DNA of 12,311 bases from Deltaproteobacteria bacterium. Lineage in GTDB: Bacteria > Desulfobacterota > Desulfuromonadia > Geobacterales > Pseudopelobacteraceae. Positions 1 through 7,942 of the stretch are shown here, one piece after another. The stretch spans positions 1 to 12,311 of the forward strand of contig JACRCG010000300.1 of assembly GCA_016219145.1 (NCBI GenBank). The letters run 5' to 3'. The translations under genes were made by a program, and so were the position numbers. Position 1 is the stretch's first letter. Every line of letters begins with the position of its first letter. Below the pieces are notes generated by a model. It saw only the letters and a list, made by a program, of their open reading frames with translations. It was not told the DNA's origin and did not search any database.

Positions 1-208
1 CCAGAACTATCTACTCTTTACACCACCTAGGATTTTCTCTAGGGATTGTTGACACTAAGCAGCGAGGCGAGCCTCAAAAGCGTAGTTGTCTGCTGTTGCA
101 TTTGTTAAGTTGGCAATTAATAATTCGCAGATTTTTTAACGCGGGCCATCTGCGTCCCTCGGCTCGCTTCCAATTCCTTTAATCCCCTGTCGAAACCTTT
201 ACGCCCCC
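1..208 (-). ncRNA. ssrA: tmRNA (SsrA), 5' portion, truncated by window start
   Basis: Transfer-messenger RNA, which rescues stalled ribosomes with SmpB and tags the unfinished protein for proteolysis. On the minus strand the RNA begins near 208 with GGGGGCGTAAAGGTTTCGAC, the classic tmRNA 5' end in which the GTAAAGG/TTCGAC block forms the T-arm-like part of the tRNA-like domain. It then runs into a short open frame ending at a TAG stop (57-55). The last twelve sense codons (93-58) read ADNYAFEARLAA, and the -LAA ending is the usual protease-recognition end of SsrA tags. A CCTAG/CTAGG stem (around 29-44) downstream of the stop may belong to a pseudoknot. The 3' half with the CCA acceptor end lies outside the window. 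smpB is immediately upstream on the same strand. I see no strong promoter at the expected spot near 215-245, so co-transcription with smpB is possible. The exact resume codon is uncertain. Confidence 0.93.
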
Positions 209-224
209 TTTGAAATCTGTTCCA

Positions 225-256
225 TGTTCAAGGTTCAATGTTCAAAACCTTGAACA
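225..256. repeat. 11-bp perfect inverted repeat in smpB-ssrA spacer
   Basis: TGTTCAAGGTT (225-235) and its exact complement AACCTTGAACA (246-256) flank a 10-nt loop. The dyad lies immediately upstream of the ssrA 5' end and overlaps the first unit of the neighbouring 17-bp tandem repeat. No T-run follows on either strand, so it does not look like an intrinsic terminator. It could be an RNA processing hairpin between smpB and tmRNA, or a protein-binding site; the function is unknown. Confidence 0.6.
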
Positions 257-331
257 GCCTCCAACCCCGAACAGCCCCTAACCCCGAACAGCCCCTAACC
301 TTGAACCGCTCCTAACCTTGAACCGCTCCTA
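248..331. repeat. five-copy 17-bp tandem repeat between smpB and ssrA
   Basis: Five consecutive 17-bp units start at 248, 265, 282, 299 and 316, with consensus CCYYGAACMGCYCCTAA. Units 2 and 3 are identical, and units 4 and 5 differ only at their last base. The last unit overlaps the smpB stop codon (331-329). The spacing is exact, with no indels. The array fills almost the whole spacer between smpB and the inverted repeat in front of ssrA. No coding role is apparent. Confidence 0.8.
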
Positions 332-787
332 TTCTCTGTTCCTGGCCTTCAGCGCCTGCGATACCTCGCGCTGACTGTCCCTGGCCTTCATGTCCTCACG
401 TTTGTCATACAGTTTCTTCCCTTTGGCCAGACCGATCTCGACCTTGACCAGACCGTCCTTGAAATAGAGCCTGAGCGGAATTACCGAAAGACCTTTTTCC
501 CTGATCCTGCCGTACAGACGGTCTATTTCCCGGCGATGCAGCAGCAGCTTGCGGTTGCGGTCCGGCTGATGATTCTGGCGATTGCCGAATTCGTACTGTG
601 AAATATTCAGATTGTGCAGGTAGGCCTCACCTTCTCGCACCAGCATGAACGAATCACTCAGGCTGGCCTTGCCGGCCCGCAGGGACTTGACCTCCGTCCC
701 TTGCAGAACCAGACCCGCCTCAAGCTTCTCCTCGATAAAATAATCGTGATACGCCTTTTTATTGCTGCAAATCAATTTCTCACCCAT
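329..787 (-). CDS. smpB: SsrA-binding protein SmpB
   Basis: Small basic RNA-binding protein that delivers alanyl-tmRNA to stalled ribosomes and mimics the codon-anticodon arm in the decoding site. The 152-aa product is of normal family length. It carries the family's conserved stretches: KAYHDYFIEEKLEAGLVLQG near the N terminus, then EVKSLRAGKASLSDSF, the RKLLLHRREIDRLYGRI block, and VKVEIGLAKGKKLYDKR. The lysine- and arginine-rich C-terminal tail (residues about 128-152) is the part that inserts into the ribosomal mRNA channel in the family. I chose the ATG at 787 (MGEKL...), which matches the usual SmpB beginning. An in-frame ATG at 796 would add three residues, and neither start has a strong Shine-Dalgarno. 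The gene lies directly upstream of ssrA on the same strand and is divergent from glgP. Confidence 0.95.
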   Translation of the reverse strand: MGEKLICSNKKAYHDYFIEEKLEAGLVLQGTEVKSLRAGKASLSDSFMLVREGEAYLHNLNISQYEFGNRQNHQPDRNRKLLLHRREIDRLYGRIREKGLSVIPLRLYFKDGLVKVEIGLAKGKKLYDKREDMKARDSQREVSQALKARNRE

Positions 788-799
788 GCGCTGCATAGT

Positions 800-886
800 A
801 ACAGAGATTAGTCGAAAAGGGAATGCTCATACTTGCATTACGCCTTGGAGACCTATATAGTTCCCCGGATCAGGACAATCTCTGTT
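800..886. repeat. 10-bp inverted repeat shared by the smpB and glgP leaders
   Basis: AACAGAGATT (800-809) and its exact complement AATCTCTGTT (877-886) lie at the two ends of the divergent smpB-glgP intergenic region. Read in each gene's own sense, the same AATCTCTGTT ends 12 nt before the chosen smpB start and 16 nt before the chosen glgP start. Both copies are also preceded by GAC, at slightly different spacing. It may be a shared regulator or RNA element; chance is not excluded. Confidence 0.5.
833..861 (+). promoter_or_regulatory. candidate promoter for the glgP operon
   Basis: A -35-like TTGCAT (833-838) is followed after 17 nt by a good -10-like TATAGT (856-861) within the run CTATATAGT. 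Transcription would start near 868 and give a leader of about 35 nt carrying the GAAGG ribosome site. The -35 is poor, matching the consensus at only three positions, so this is a tentative call based on spacing and the -10 element. Confidence 0.25.
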
Positions 887-902
887 TCGAAGGATGGATA
901 CC

Positions 903-3395
903 ATGTCCACATCTGAAACAACCCCCTCCGACATCGCAAACCCCACCGTAGCCGACCTGCAGCGATCTTTTTTGCGCCACCTGCAATATACACTTGCCAG
1001 AGACAAATACTCAGCCACCAGATCCGATCTTTATCAGGCGCTGGCCTATGCCGTTCGGGACGAACTGGTTGACCGCTGGCTGGATACCCAGCAGTCGTAC
1101 TATGACAACGACGCCAAGCGGGTCTACTATATCTCCATGGAATTTCTGATGGGGCGCGCACTCGGCAACAGCCTGATCAACATGGGGATCATGACTGATT
1201 GGCAGACAGCTCTTAAAGAGCTGGAGATCGATATTGAGGATCTGCTGACTGAAGAGTGGGATGCAGGCCTGGGCAACGGCGGCCTGGGGCGTCTGGCGGC
1301 CTGTTTTCTTGATTCGATGGCGACCATGAACCTGCCGGCCTATGGTTATGGCATCCGTTATGAATTCGGCATGTTTTATCAGAAAATTGTCGACGGCAAT
1401 CAGTTTGAAGCGCCCGATAACTGGCTGCGCTACGGAAACCCCTGGGAATTTGACCGTCAGAAGCATCTGCACAAGATCAGATTCAACGGACGGGTGATCG
1501 GATACCGTGATGAAAACGATGAAACGCGTTATTCCTGGGTGGATACCAATGACGTCATGGCGCTGGCCTACGATGTCCCGGTGCCGGGCTACTGCAACGA
1601 CACCGTCAACACCCTGAGGCTCTGGAGCGCCAAATCGACGCGTGACTTCGCACTGGACTTTTTCAATCAGGGCAACTATATCGGCGCAGTCGAATCCAAG
1701 ATGCGCACAGAAAACATCTCCAAAGTGCTCTATCCGGCTGATCATGTCGCCGAAGGGAAAGAGCTGAGACTGCGCCAGGAATATTTCCTGTCGTCGGCCA
1801 CAGTGCAGGACATCTTTTACCGCTTTGACAAGAAGCATGATGATGTCAACCAGCTGCCGGACAAGGTGGCCATCCAGCTTAATGATACCCACCCTGCCCT
1901 GGCAATTCCGGAACTGCTGCGGATTCTGCTGGATGAAAAGCGTCTGGGCTGGGATGCCGCCTGGAATATCGCTCTCAATACCTTTGCCTATACCAATCAT
2001 ACGGTCATGTCTGAAGCACTGGAAAAATGGCCGGTGCGGATCATGGAAGAGATTCTGCCGCGCCATCTGCAGATTATCTACCACATCAACGGACTCTTCA
2101 TGGGTCAGGTAGCTGCCGCTTTTCCGGGTGACCACGACCGCTTGCGGCGCATGTCCATCATCGGCGAGGAAGGCGAGAAACACGTCCGCATGGCCAATCT
2201 GGCCATCGTCGGCAGCCACTCGGTCAACGGCGTTTCGGCCCTGCACAGCGAAATACTAAAAGACGACCTCTTCCATGATTTTTATGAGCTCTGGCCGGAA
2301 CGCTTCAACAACAAGACCAACGGAATCACCCAGCGCCGCTGGCTGAAATATGCCAATCACCGCCTGTCGGACCTGATCACATCAAGAATCGGAGATGGCT
2401 GGGTCACGGATCTGTATCAACTGAAAAAACTGATTCCGCTGGCGGATGATCCCGAGTTCCAACGGCAGTGGATCGAAGTCAAACGCGCCAACAAGTGTGT
2501 CATGGCGAATTATATCCACAGAAAAAACGGGGTCGTGGTTTCACCCGATTCACTGTTCGACTGCCAGACCAAGCGTATCCACGAATACAAGCGCCAGCTG
2601 CTGAACGTACTGCATGTCATCACCCGCTACAACCGCCTGAAAGCTGATCCCGGATCAAACGCGGCCCCACGCACGGTCATCTTCAGCGGCAAGGCGGCCC
2701 CATCATATTTCATGGCCAAACTTATCATCAAACTGATCAGTTCAGTCTCTGCGGTCATCAACAGCGACCCTTCCGTCAACAACCGGCTCAAGGTGGTATT
2801 TCTGGCCAACTACAACGTCTGGCTGGCCGAGATGATCTTTCCGGCCGCCGACCTTTCGGAGCAGATTTCAACAGCCGGCACCGAAGCATCCGGCACCGGC
2901 AACATGAAGTACTCCCTGAACGGAGCGCTGACGATCGGCACTCTGGATGGCGCCAATATCGAGATCATGGAGGAGGTCGGGCGCGACAACATCTTCATCT
3001 TCGGCCTGACCGCCGGGCAGGTTACCGACCTCAAAAACTCCGGCTACAAGCCTCATGACTACTACTACCGCAACCAGGAGTTGAAACAGGTCATCGACAT
3101 GATCTCCAACGGCAGTTTCTCGCCCGGTAATCCCGGACTGTTCAAGCCGATTGTGGATACATTGTTGGGACTCGACCATTACCTCCTGCTGGCCGATTAT
3201 GCCTCTTATATGGCAGCTCAGGATGATGTGGACCGGCTCTACCTGCAACCCTCCGACTGGGCTCGCACCTCGATTCTGAACACCGCCGGCATGGGCAAGT
3301 TCTCCAGTGACCGGACAATTTCAGAGTATGCCGATGAAATCTGGGGCATCAAGCCCGAAAAGATCACACCTCACAGCCGGCGTGATCTGCTCTGA
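903..3395 (+). CDS. glgP: glycogen/starch phosphorylase
   Basis: Cytoplasmic PLP enzyme that releases glucose-1-phosphate from the non-reducing ends of glycogen or maltodextrin using phosphate. The 830-aa length matches bacterial GlgP (E. coli about 815). Family landmarks appear in order: YYISMEFLMGR near residue 75, GLGNGGLGRLAACF from about 122, TNHTVMSEALEKWP, NGITQRRWL, KRIHEYKRQLLN from about 557, and the PLP-lysine signature EASGTGNMKYSLNGAL, whose Schiff-base lysine is K669 (codon 2907-2909), followed by TIGTLDGANIEI. I chose the ATG at 903 because GAAGG (889-893) sits 9 nt before it. The in-frame ATG at 894 abuts that site and would add only three residues. It is the first gene of a compact cluster, with rarA starting 17 nt after the stop. 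Whether the natural substrate is glycogen or maltodextrin cannot be decided from sequence alone. Confidence 0.97.
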   Translation: MSTSETTPSDIANPTVADLQRSFLRHLQYTLARDKYSATRSDLYQALAYAVRDELVDRWLDTQQSYYDNDAKRVYYISMEFLMGRALGNSLINMGIMTDWQTALKELEIDIEDLLTEEWDAGLGNGGLGRLAACFLDSMATMNLPAYGYGIRYEFGMFYQKIVDGNQFEAPDNWLRYGNPWEFDRQKHLHKIRFNGRVIGYRDENDETRYSWVDTNDVMALAYDVPVPGYCNDTVNTLRLWSAKSTRDFALDFFNQGNYIGAVESKMRTENISKVLYPADHVAEGKELRLRQEYFLSSATVQDIFYRFDKKHDDVNQLPDKVAIQLNDTHPALAIPELLRILLDEKRLGWDAAWNIALNTFAYTNHTVMSEALEKWPVRIMEEILPRHLQIIYHINGLFMGQVAAAFPGDHDRLRRMSIIGEEGEKHVRMANLAIVGSHSVNGVSALHSEILKDDLFHDFYELWPERFNNKTNGITQRRWLKYANHRLSDLITSRIGDGWVTDLYQLKKLIPLADDPEFQRQWIEVKRANKCVMANYIHRKNGVVVSPDSLFDCQTKRIHEYKRQLLNVLHVITRYNRLKADPGSNAAPRTVIFSGKAAPSYFMAKLIIKLISSVSAVINSDPSVNNRLKVVFLANYNVWLAEMIFPAADLSEQISTAGTEASGTGNMKYSLNGALTIGTLDGANIEIMEEVGRDNIFIFGLTAGQVTDLKNSGYKPHDYYYRNQELKQVIDMISNGSFSPGNPGLFKPIVDTLLGLDHYLLLADYASYMAAQDDVDRLYLQPSDWARTSILNTAGMGKFSSDRTISEYADEIWGIKPEKITPHSRRDLL

Positions 3396-3412
3396 AACGG
3401 GAAACCATCGAC

Positions 3413-4735
3413 ATGCCCGGACTTTGGGACACACAGGGCGGCACGGACGGCAGACCGCCGGACTCTGCTCCGCTGGCCGAGAGGATGCGCCCATGCTGTG
3501 TCGCAGAGTTCACCGGTCAGGAACATCTGCTGGGCGAAGGACGCATACTGCGGCACATGATCGAGAACGACAGCCTGTCGTCCCTGATTTTCTGGGGGCC
3601 GCCCGGCTGCGGCAAGACCACCCTGGCCCACGTGATCGCATCAGAAACAAAATCCCGCTTCATCTTCTTCTCCGCCATCCTGTCCGGCATCAAGGAGATT
3701 CGCGAGATATTTAAAGAGGCCGAAAACTACGCCGCCCGGAACGTCAAAACCATCCTCTTCATCGATGAAATCCATCGTTTCAACAAATCCCAGCAGGACG
3801 CCTTTCTTCCATACGTGGAGAAAGGGGTGGTCACCATCATCGGAGCCACCACCGAAAACCCTTCCTTCGAAGTGATCGCACCGCTGTTGTCGCGCTGCCG
3901 GGTACTGACGCTCCAGCAGCTGGACGCACCGACTGTCAAAGTCATCATGGAGCGGGCGCTGGCCGACAGCGAGCGGGGTCTGGGCAAACTTGAAATCACG
4001 GTTGACGCCGAGGCGCTCGATTTTCTGGCCGCTCAGGCCGGTGGCGACGCCCGCATCGCACTGAACACTCTGGAGGTGGCCGCCAGGCTGTCCATGGACG
4101 GCACTGTTACTCTTGAAACCGTTCAGGAGGCGCTGCAAAAGAAAGCGCTGCTGTACGACAAGGGGGGCGAAGAGCATTACAACGTCATCTCGGCTTTCAT
4201 AAAATCGCTGCGCGGCAGCGACCCGGACGCGGCCCTGTACTGGCTGGCTCGCATGCTGGAGGCCGGCGAAGACCCGCTCTTCATCCTGCGCCGCATGATC
4301 ATTCTGGCCTCGGAAGATATCGGCAATGCCGACCCGCGCGCCCTGCAGGTTGCGGTTTCGGCCCTGCAGGCTTTTCAGATGGTCGGTATGCCGGAGGGGC
4401 GGATCATCCTCGGGCAGGCGGTCACTTATCTGGCCACCGCCCCCAAATCAAACGCTTCCTATGTCGGCATAGACGCCGCCCTGGCCGAGGTAAGAAAAAG
4501 CGGCGCGCTGCCGGTGCCGCTGCATATCCGCAACGCTCCGACCAGACTGATGAAGGAGCTGGGTTACGGCACGGGCTACCAGTATGCCCACGACTATGAA
4601 GGGGGTTACTCGGGGCAGACCTGCCTGCCAGATCAGCTGGAGAGGCGCAAGTTTTACGAACCCAGGGGTCATGGCTATGAGAAAAGCATTCTTGAGCGAA
4701 TGGAGTGGCTGAAGAGGGGGAGGAAAGATACATGA
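3413..4735 (+). CDS. rarA: replication-associated recombination protein A, AAA+ ATPase (RarA/MgsA)
   Basis: Cytoplasmic AAA+ ATPase of the RarA/MgsA/WRNIP1 family, clamp-loader relatives that act at stalled replication forks. The 440-aa protein has Walker A GPPGCGKTT at residues 62-70, Walker B ILFIDEIH at about 114-121 followed by the family hallmark RFNKSQQDAFLP, a sensor-1 block GATTENPSF at 144-152, and an arginine-finger candidate in LLSRCRV (R161). The C-terminal half holds the RarA tetramerisation-type region (SALQAFQMVGMPEGRIILGQ and SNASYVGIDAAL-like blocks). The N-terminal 20 residues before LAERMRP are poorly conserved, so the exact start is less certain, and the ribosome site before 3413 (GGGAAA) is weak. 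Translation may depend on coupling to glgP. The stop overlaps the next start codon as ATGA (4732-4735), a sign of translational coupling to the caspase-like gene. Confidence 0.96.
   Translation: MPGLWDTQGGTDGRPPDSAPLAERMRPCCVAEFTGQEHLLGEGRILRHMIENDSLSSLIFWGPPGCGKTTLAHVIASETKSRFIFFSAILSGIKEIREIFKEAENYAARNVKTILFIDEIHRFNKSQQDAFLPYVEKGVVTIIGATTENPSFEVIAPLLSRCRVLTLQQLDAPTVKVIMERALADSERGLGKLEITVDAEALDFLAAQAGGDARIALNTLEVAARLSMDGTVTLETVQEALQKKALLYDKGGEEHYNVISAFIKSLRGSDPDAALYWLARMLEAGEDPLFILRRMIILASEDIGNADPRALQVAVSALQAFQMVGMPEGRIILGQAVTYLATAPKSNASYVGIDAALAEVRKSGALPVPLHIRNAPTRLMKELGYGTGYQYAHDYEGGYSGQTCLPDQLERRKFYEPRGHGYEKSILERMEWLKRGRKDT
4719..4723 (+). promoter_or_regulatory. strong ribosome binding site deciding the caspase-gene start
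   Basis: GGAGG lies inside the end of rarA, 8 nt before the ATG at 4732. It supports that start over the in-frame ATG at 4705, which would add nine charged residues in front of an otherwise clean signal peptide. Confidence 0.8.
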
Positions 4736-7700
4736 AATATCGATTGTGGCTGATGGCCTGCTTTATACTTCTGAACATGCCCTGCCCGGCTTTTGCCGGC
4801 GCTCCGCCCACCACCCCTTTCATACGGATCAACACCGAGATGCATTCGGCCAAGATAATGGATATTGCCTCTTATGCAGCCGGTAAAATCCTGGCGACAG
4901 CTTCGTTCGACAAGACCGTCAAAATCTGGGAGGCCGATTCCGGCAGACTGATCCGCACCATCAGGCCGCCGACCGGAACGGATGTAGAGGGGGCGCTGAT
5001 CGCCGTGGCGCTTTCCCCGGACGGCAAGAGCGTTGCAACCGGTGGGTTTACCGGTCACAGCTGGAACAAAAGCTACAATATTTATCTGTTTGACCGGCAG
5101 AGCGGTGAAATGCTGAAAAACATCAGCGGACTGCCGCAACCGGTTTCAAAGCTGCTCTTTTCACCGGACGGCACGAAGCTGGCGATTGCCTTTAATAACG
5201 GCAGCGGCGTCCATGTTTTTGAAACATCCGGCTATCGGCAAATCTGGAAAAGCGAGCGCATCAAGGGGAATTGCCTCGGAATGGATTATGACAATCGCGG
5301 CAACCTGGCCCTGACATCTGATATGGGTATTCTCAGGATGTATCGGCCCGACGGTACTCTTGTCTATGAGCAAAGCAGCGAGGATAACAAAAAAATCTAC
5401 TCCATTTCATTCTCTCCGGATGCCTCACTGCTGGCGCTGGGTTATGACGGCCACAAGCCGGTTGAAGTCCGCAACGCCGCTGACGGTTCCAGGGCTTTTG
5501 ATCTACTGCAGCCGCCGGGTGGCTTTTCTTCCGTCGTCTGGTCAGCCGACGGCAACCATATCCTGGCCGCCGGCAATAAACAGAACAGCGACTCCAATAA
5601 AATCCTGTGCAAATGGTCCGTTCGCTCAAAAAGCCTTGAGGATCAGATAATTCTCCCGACCAAGGACCTGATCAGGCAGCTGGTCGCACTGCGAGACGGT
5701 TCGCTGGCCTTTGTTGCGAGACAAAATGGATTTGGCGTCATCTCGGATGACAAAGCAGGTCAGCAGGTTGAGATGTCCGGCAAAAGGGGTGGTAAAAAGA
5801 AAAAACAGTTCAGCGAGCTGACCTTGAAAAGCGGCCTGGCGTTTTATCATCCGATTGCCACTGCAGACTTTCAGAAAAACCATGATTCCTTCAAAATCTC
5901 AGCCGATGCAAGTTCCGTCATGTTCAGCTATGAACGTTACGGTCAGGCCAAGGCGCTGTTTGACCTCAAGTTACGGCGGCTTGTCACCAAAGAGGTTTCA
6001 GATACCGGCCTGATAGCGCCCCGCTTCACCGCCAACGGAATCGATATTCAGAATTGGGAGAGCAAGGGCAAGTCTTCAAAACCAAAGTTGAACAGAAGGG
6101 AACTGAAGGGCTTCTGGAGCCGGGAAGACACCTGGAGTCTGGCAATCCGCCATGATGATGCCGGCTTTATCCTGGGCAGCACTCACAACATCCGCTCATA
6201 TAACAAAACCGGTGCCTTGCTGTGGCAGAAGAGAATCCCGGAACTGGTCTGGGATCTGAACATCTCATCAGACAACCGCATTATCGCGGCTTCAATGGAT
6301 GACGGCACGATCCGCTGGTACCGGCTTGATGACGGCCGGGAGCTGTACGCCCTGTATCTGCACCCCGACCGGAAACGCTGGATAATCTGGACTCCCGACG
6401 GATATTTCGACCATGGCCGCGATTCGGAGAGCCTGATCGGATTTCTGGTGAACCGCGGCGCTGACAAAGCCCCCACCCTGATCGGCATTGACCGGATGTA
6501 CGACATCTTCTACCGGCCGGACATCATCGACCGGGCCATTGCCGGAGAAGACATCTCGGCCTACCTGTCCCGCCTGACTGCACAGAGCGGAACGTCCCTG
6601 ACAACAAAAGCAGAGCCAGCAGCCGCAGAAGAAAAACAGATCCGCAAAAAACCGGAAACAGTGCAGCCGGCAAAGGAGCAGGCCGAGCAGGAGCAGATCC
6701 GGCAGGATGAGATAAAACCGGTAAAGACAGCTCCCGCAAGCGAAGCCGCAGCGGTTGCAAATGGGGATCAACTCCCTGCCTATGCGCCGGATGCAAACGG
6801 GGATCAGATCGATGTTGTTCAGAATCCCTCTCTGGCAGGCCTGCTGAACTCCGCGACCCTGCCGCCGAAAGTCCGTTTTCTGTCAAAATCAGGCTCCACC
6901 GGATCACGAGATTACACCCTGAAAGCCGAGTTGTGCGATAACGGTGGCGGCATCGGCAATGTGACGCTGTTTATCAACGACACCCCCATCGCCTTTGAGC
7001 GCGATGGCCGCGGTCTGGAAATCCGCACCAAACCGGCATCATCACCCTGCCAGGCTTTCGAGCGGGTCATCACGCTGGCTCCCGGCCGGAACAACATCTC
7101 CCTGATGGCCTTCAACAGCTCCAACACCATCGAGTCCGACCGGGACCAGGTAACGCTTGATTATCTATCAACTGAAACCGAAAAGCCGCGCCTGCATATC
7201 CTCACCATAGCGGTCAACAGCTATCGTGACGGCGATCTGCGCCTGAAATATTCGATCAACGATGCCGAAGGAGTAATCCGGGCTGCATCGGATAAGGCCG
7301 GCACGCTCTTCTCCGGCATTGATACGTATCGGCTGCATGACGAGCAGGTCACCAGAGAAAAGATGGGGGCCATCTTCTCGCAGATCGGCGCCAGAACCAG
7401 GCGCGGTGATGTGTTTCTGCTCTTCATGGCCGGCCATGGCCTGACCGACGACAGCAACGGAATGTATTACTTCCTGCCGGTTGATTTCCGCTACACCGGC
7501 CTGGAGTCACTTGCCCGCCAGGGTATCTCCATGAATGACTTCAAAAGCTTTCTGATCAATATCCAGGCCATGAAAACCCTCTTCCTGATCGACACCTGCA
7601 ACAGCGGCTCATTCAGTGAAGCGATTGCCAGCAGGGGTGTTTCGGAGAAGACTGCACTCAGCAAACTGGCCAGAGCGGTTGGCCGGGCTACCATAGCCGC

Positions 7701-7935
7701 CAGCTCAAAAAACCAGGTCGCGCTGGAAGGCTATGAAGGGCATGGCGTTTTCAGCTATACCCTGCTGCAGGGGATGAATGGCAAGGCGGCCGACAAAAAG
7801 GGAGAAATCACCATAAACCAGCTGGCGACCTTTATCGAGGAGACTCTGCCGGAGTTGACATTCAAAAAATGGGGCTATGAACAGATTCCGCAGAAGAGCC
7901 TGATCGGCTCCGACTTTTCGATAGGAGTGAAATAG
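4732..7935 (+). CDS. exported WD40 beta-propeller protein with C-terminal caspase-like (peptidase C14) domain
   Basis: Large (1067 aa) multidomain protein, probably a cysteine protease outside the cytoplasm. Residues 1-22 form a Sec-type signal peptide (positive MKYR, hydrophobic core, AFA cleavage motif). WD40-like strands then form at least one propeller: KILATASFDKTVKIW (52-66), several SPDG/SADG turns, and DGTIRWYRLDDGRELYAL (about 523-540). Next comes WIIWTPDGYFDHG...FYRPDIIDR (about 550-602), a block often seen at the propeller end of bacterial propeller-caspase proteins. A charged, Ala/Glu/Gln-rich linker follows (about 620-690) with two ANGDQ copies, then an Ig-like beta domain (about 712-811). 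The caspase-like domain spans about 820-1065, with the catalytic dyad H902 in LFMAGHGL and C956 in DTCNSGSF, both intact. Substrate and biological role are unknown. It overlaps rarA by ATGA and is followed after 7 nt by an SRPBCC gene. No lipobox is seen, so it is probably periplasmic or secreted. Confidence 0.9.
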   Translation: MKYRLWLMACFILLNMPCPAFAGAPPTTPFIRINTEMHSAKIMDIASYAAGKILATASFDKTVKIWEADSGRLIRTIRPPTGTDVEGALIAVALSPDGKSVATGGFTGHSWNKSYNIYLFDRQSGEMLKNISGLPQPVSKLLFSPDGTKLAIAFNNGSGVHVFETSGYRQIWKSERIKGNCLGMDYDNRGNLALTSDMGILRMYRPDGTLVYEQSSEDNKKIYSISFSPDASLLALGYDGHKPVEVRNAADGSRAFDLLQPPGGFSSVVWSADGNHILAAGNKQNSDSNKILCKWSVRSKSLEDQIILPTKDLIRQLVALRDGSLAFVARQNGFGVISDDKAGQQVEMSGKRGGKKKKQFSELTLKSGLAFYHPIATADFQKNHDSFKISADASSVMFSYERYGQAKALFDLKLRRLVTKEVSDTGLIAPRFTANGIDIQNWESKGKSSKPKLNRRELKGFWSREDTWSLAIRHDDAGFILGSTHNIRSYNKTGALLWQKRIPELVWDLNISSDNRIIAASMDDGTIRWYRLDDGRELYALYLHPDRKRWIIWTPDGYFDHGRDSESLIGFLVNRGADKAPTLIGIDRMYDIFYRPDIIDRAIAGEDISAYLSRLTAQSGTSLTTKAEPAAAEEKQIRKKPETVQPAKEQAEQEQIRQDEIKPVKTAPASEAAAVANGDQLPAYAPDANGDQIDVVQNPSLAGLLNSATLPPKVRFLSKSGSTGSRDYTLKAELCDNGGGIGNVTLFINDTPIAFERDGRGLEIRTKPASSPCQAFERVITLAPGRNNISLMAFNSSNTIESDRDQVTLDYLSTETEKPRLHILTIAVNSYRDGDLRLKYSINDAEGVIRAASDKAGTLFSGIDTYRLHDEQVTREKMGAIFSQIGARTRRGDVFLLFMAGHGLTDDSNGMYYFLPVDFRYTGLESLARQGISMNDFKSFLINIQAMKTLFLIDTCNSGSFSEAIASRGVSEKTALSKLARAVGRATIAASSKNQVALEGYEGHGVFSYTLLQGMNGKAADKKGEITINQLATFIEETLPELTFKKWGYEQIPQKSLIGSDFSIGVK

Positions 7936-7942
7936 AGCCCTC

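Noticed and set aside
1011..2246. Long (411-codon) minus-strand open frame antisense to glgP
   Set aside because: It is a mirror of the well-conserved glgP frame, has no recognisable domain or ribosome site, and such shadows are common opposite GC-rich genes.
6292..6771. Cysteine- and leucine-rich minus-strand frame opposite the caspase-gene linker
   Set aside because: The composition follows from the repetitive Glu/Gln/Ala/Lys codons of the linker on the plus strand, so it is not an independent gene.
6760..6808. Near-duplicate ANGDQ-coding segments as a mobile or regulatory repeat
   Set aside because: Two short imperfect copies within a low-complexity linker are best explained as a local in-frame duplication.
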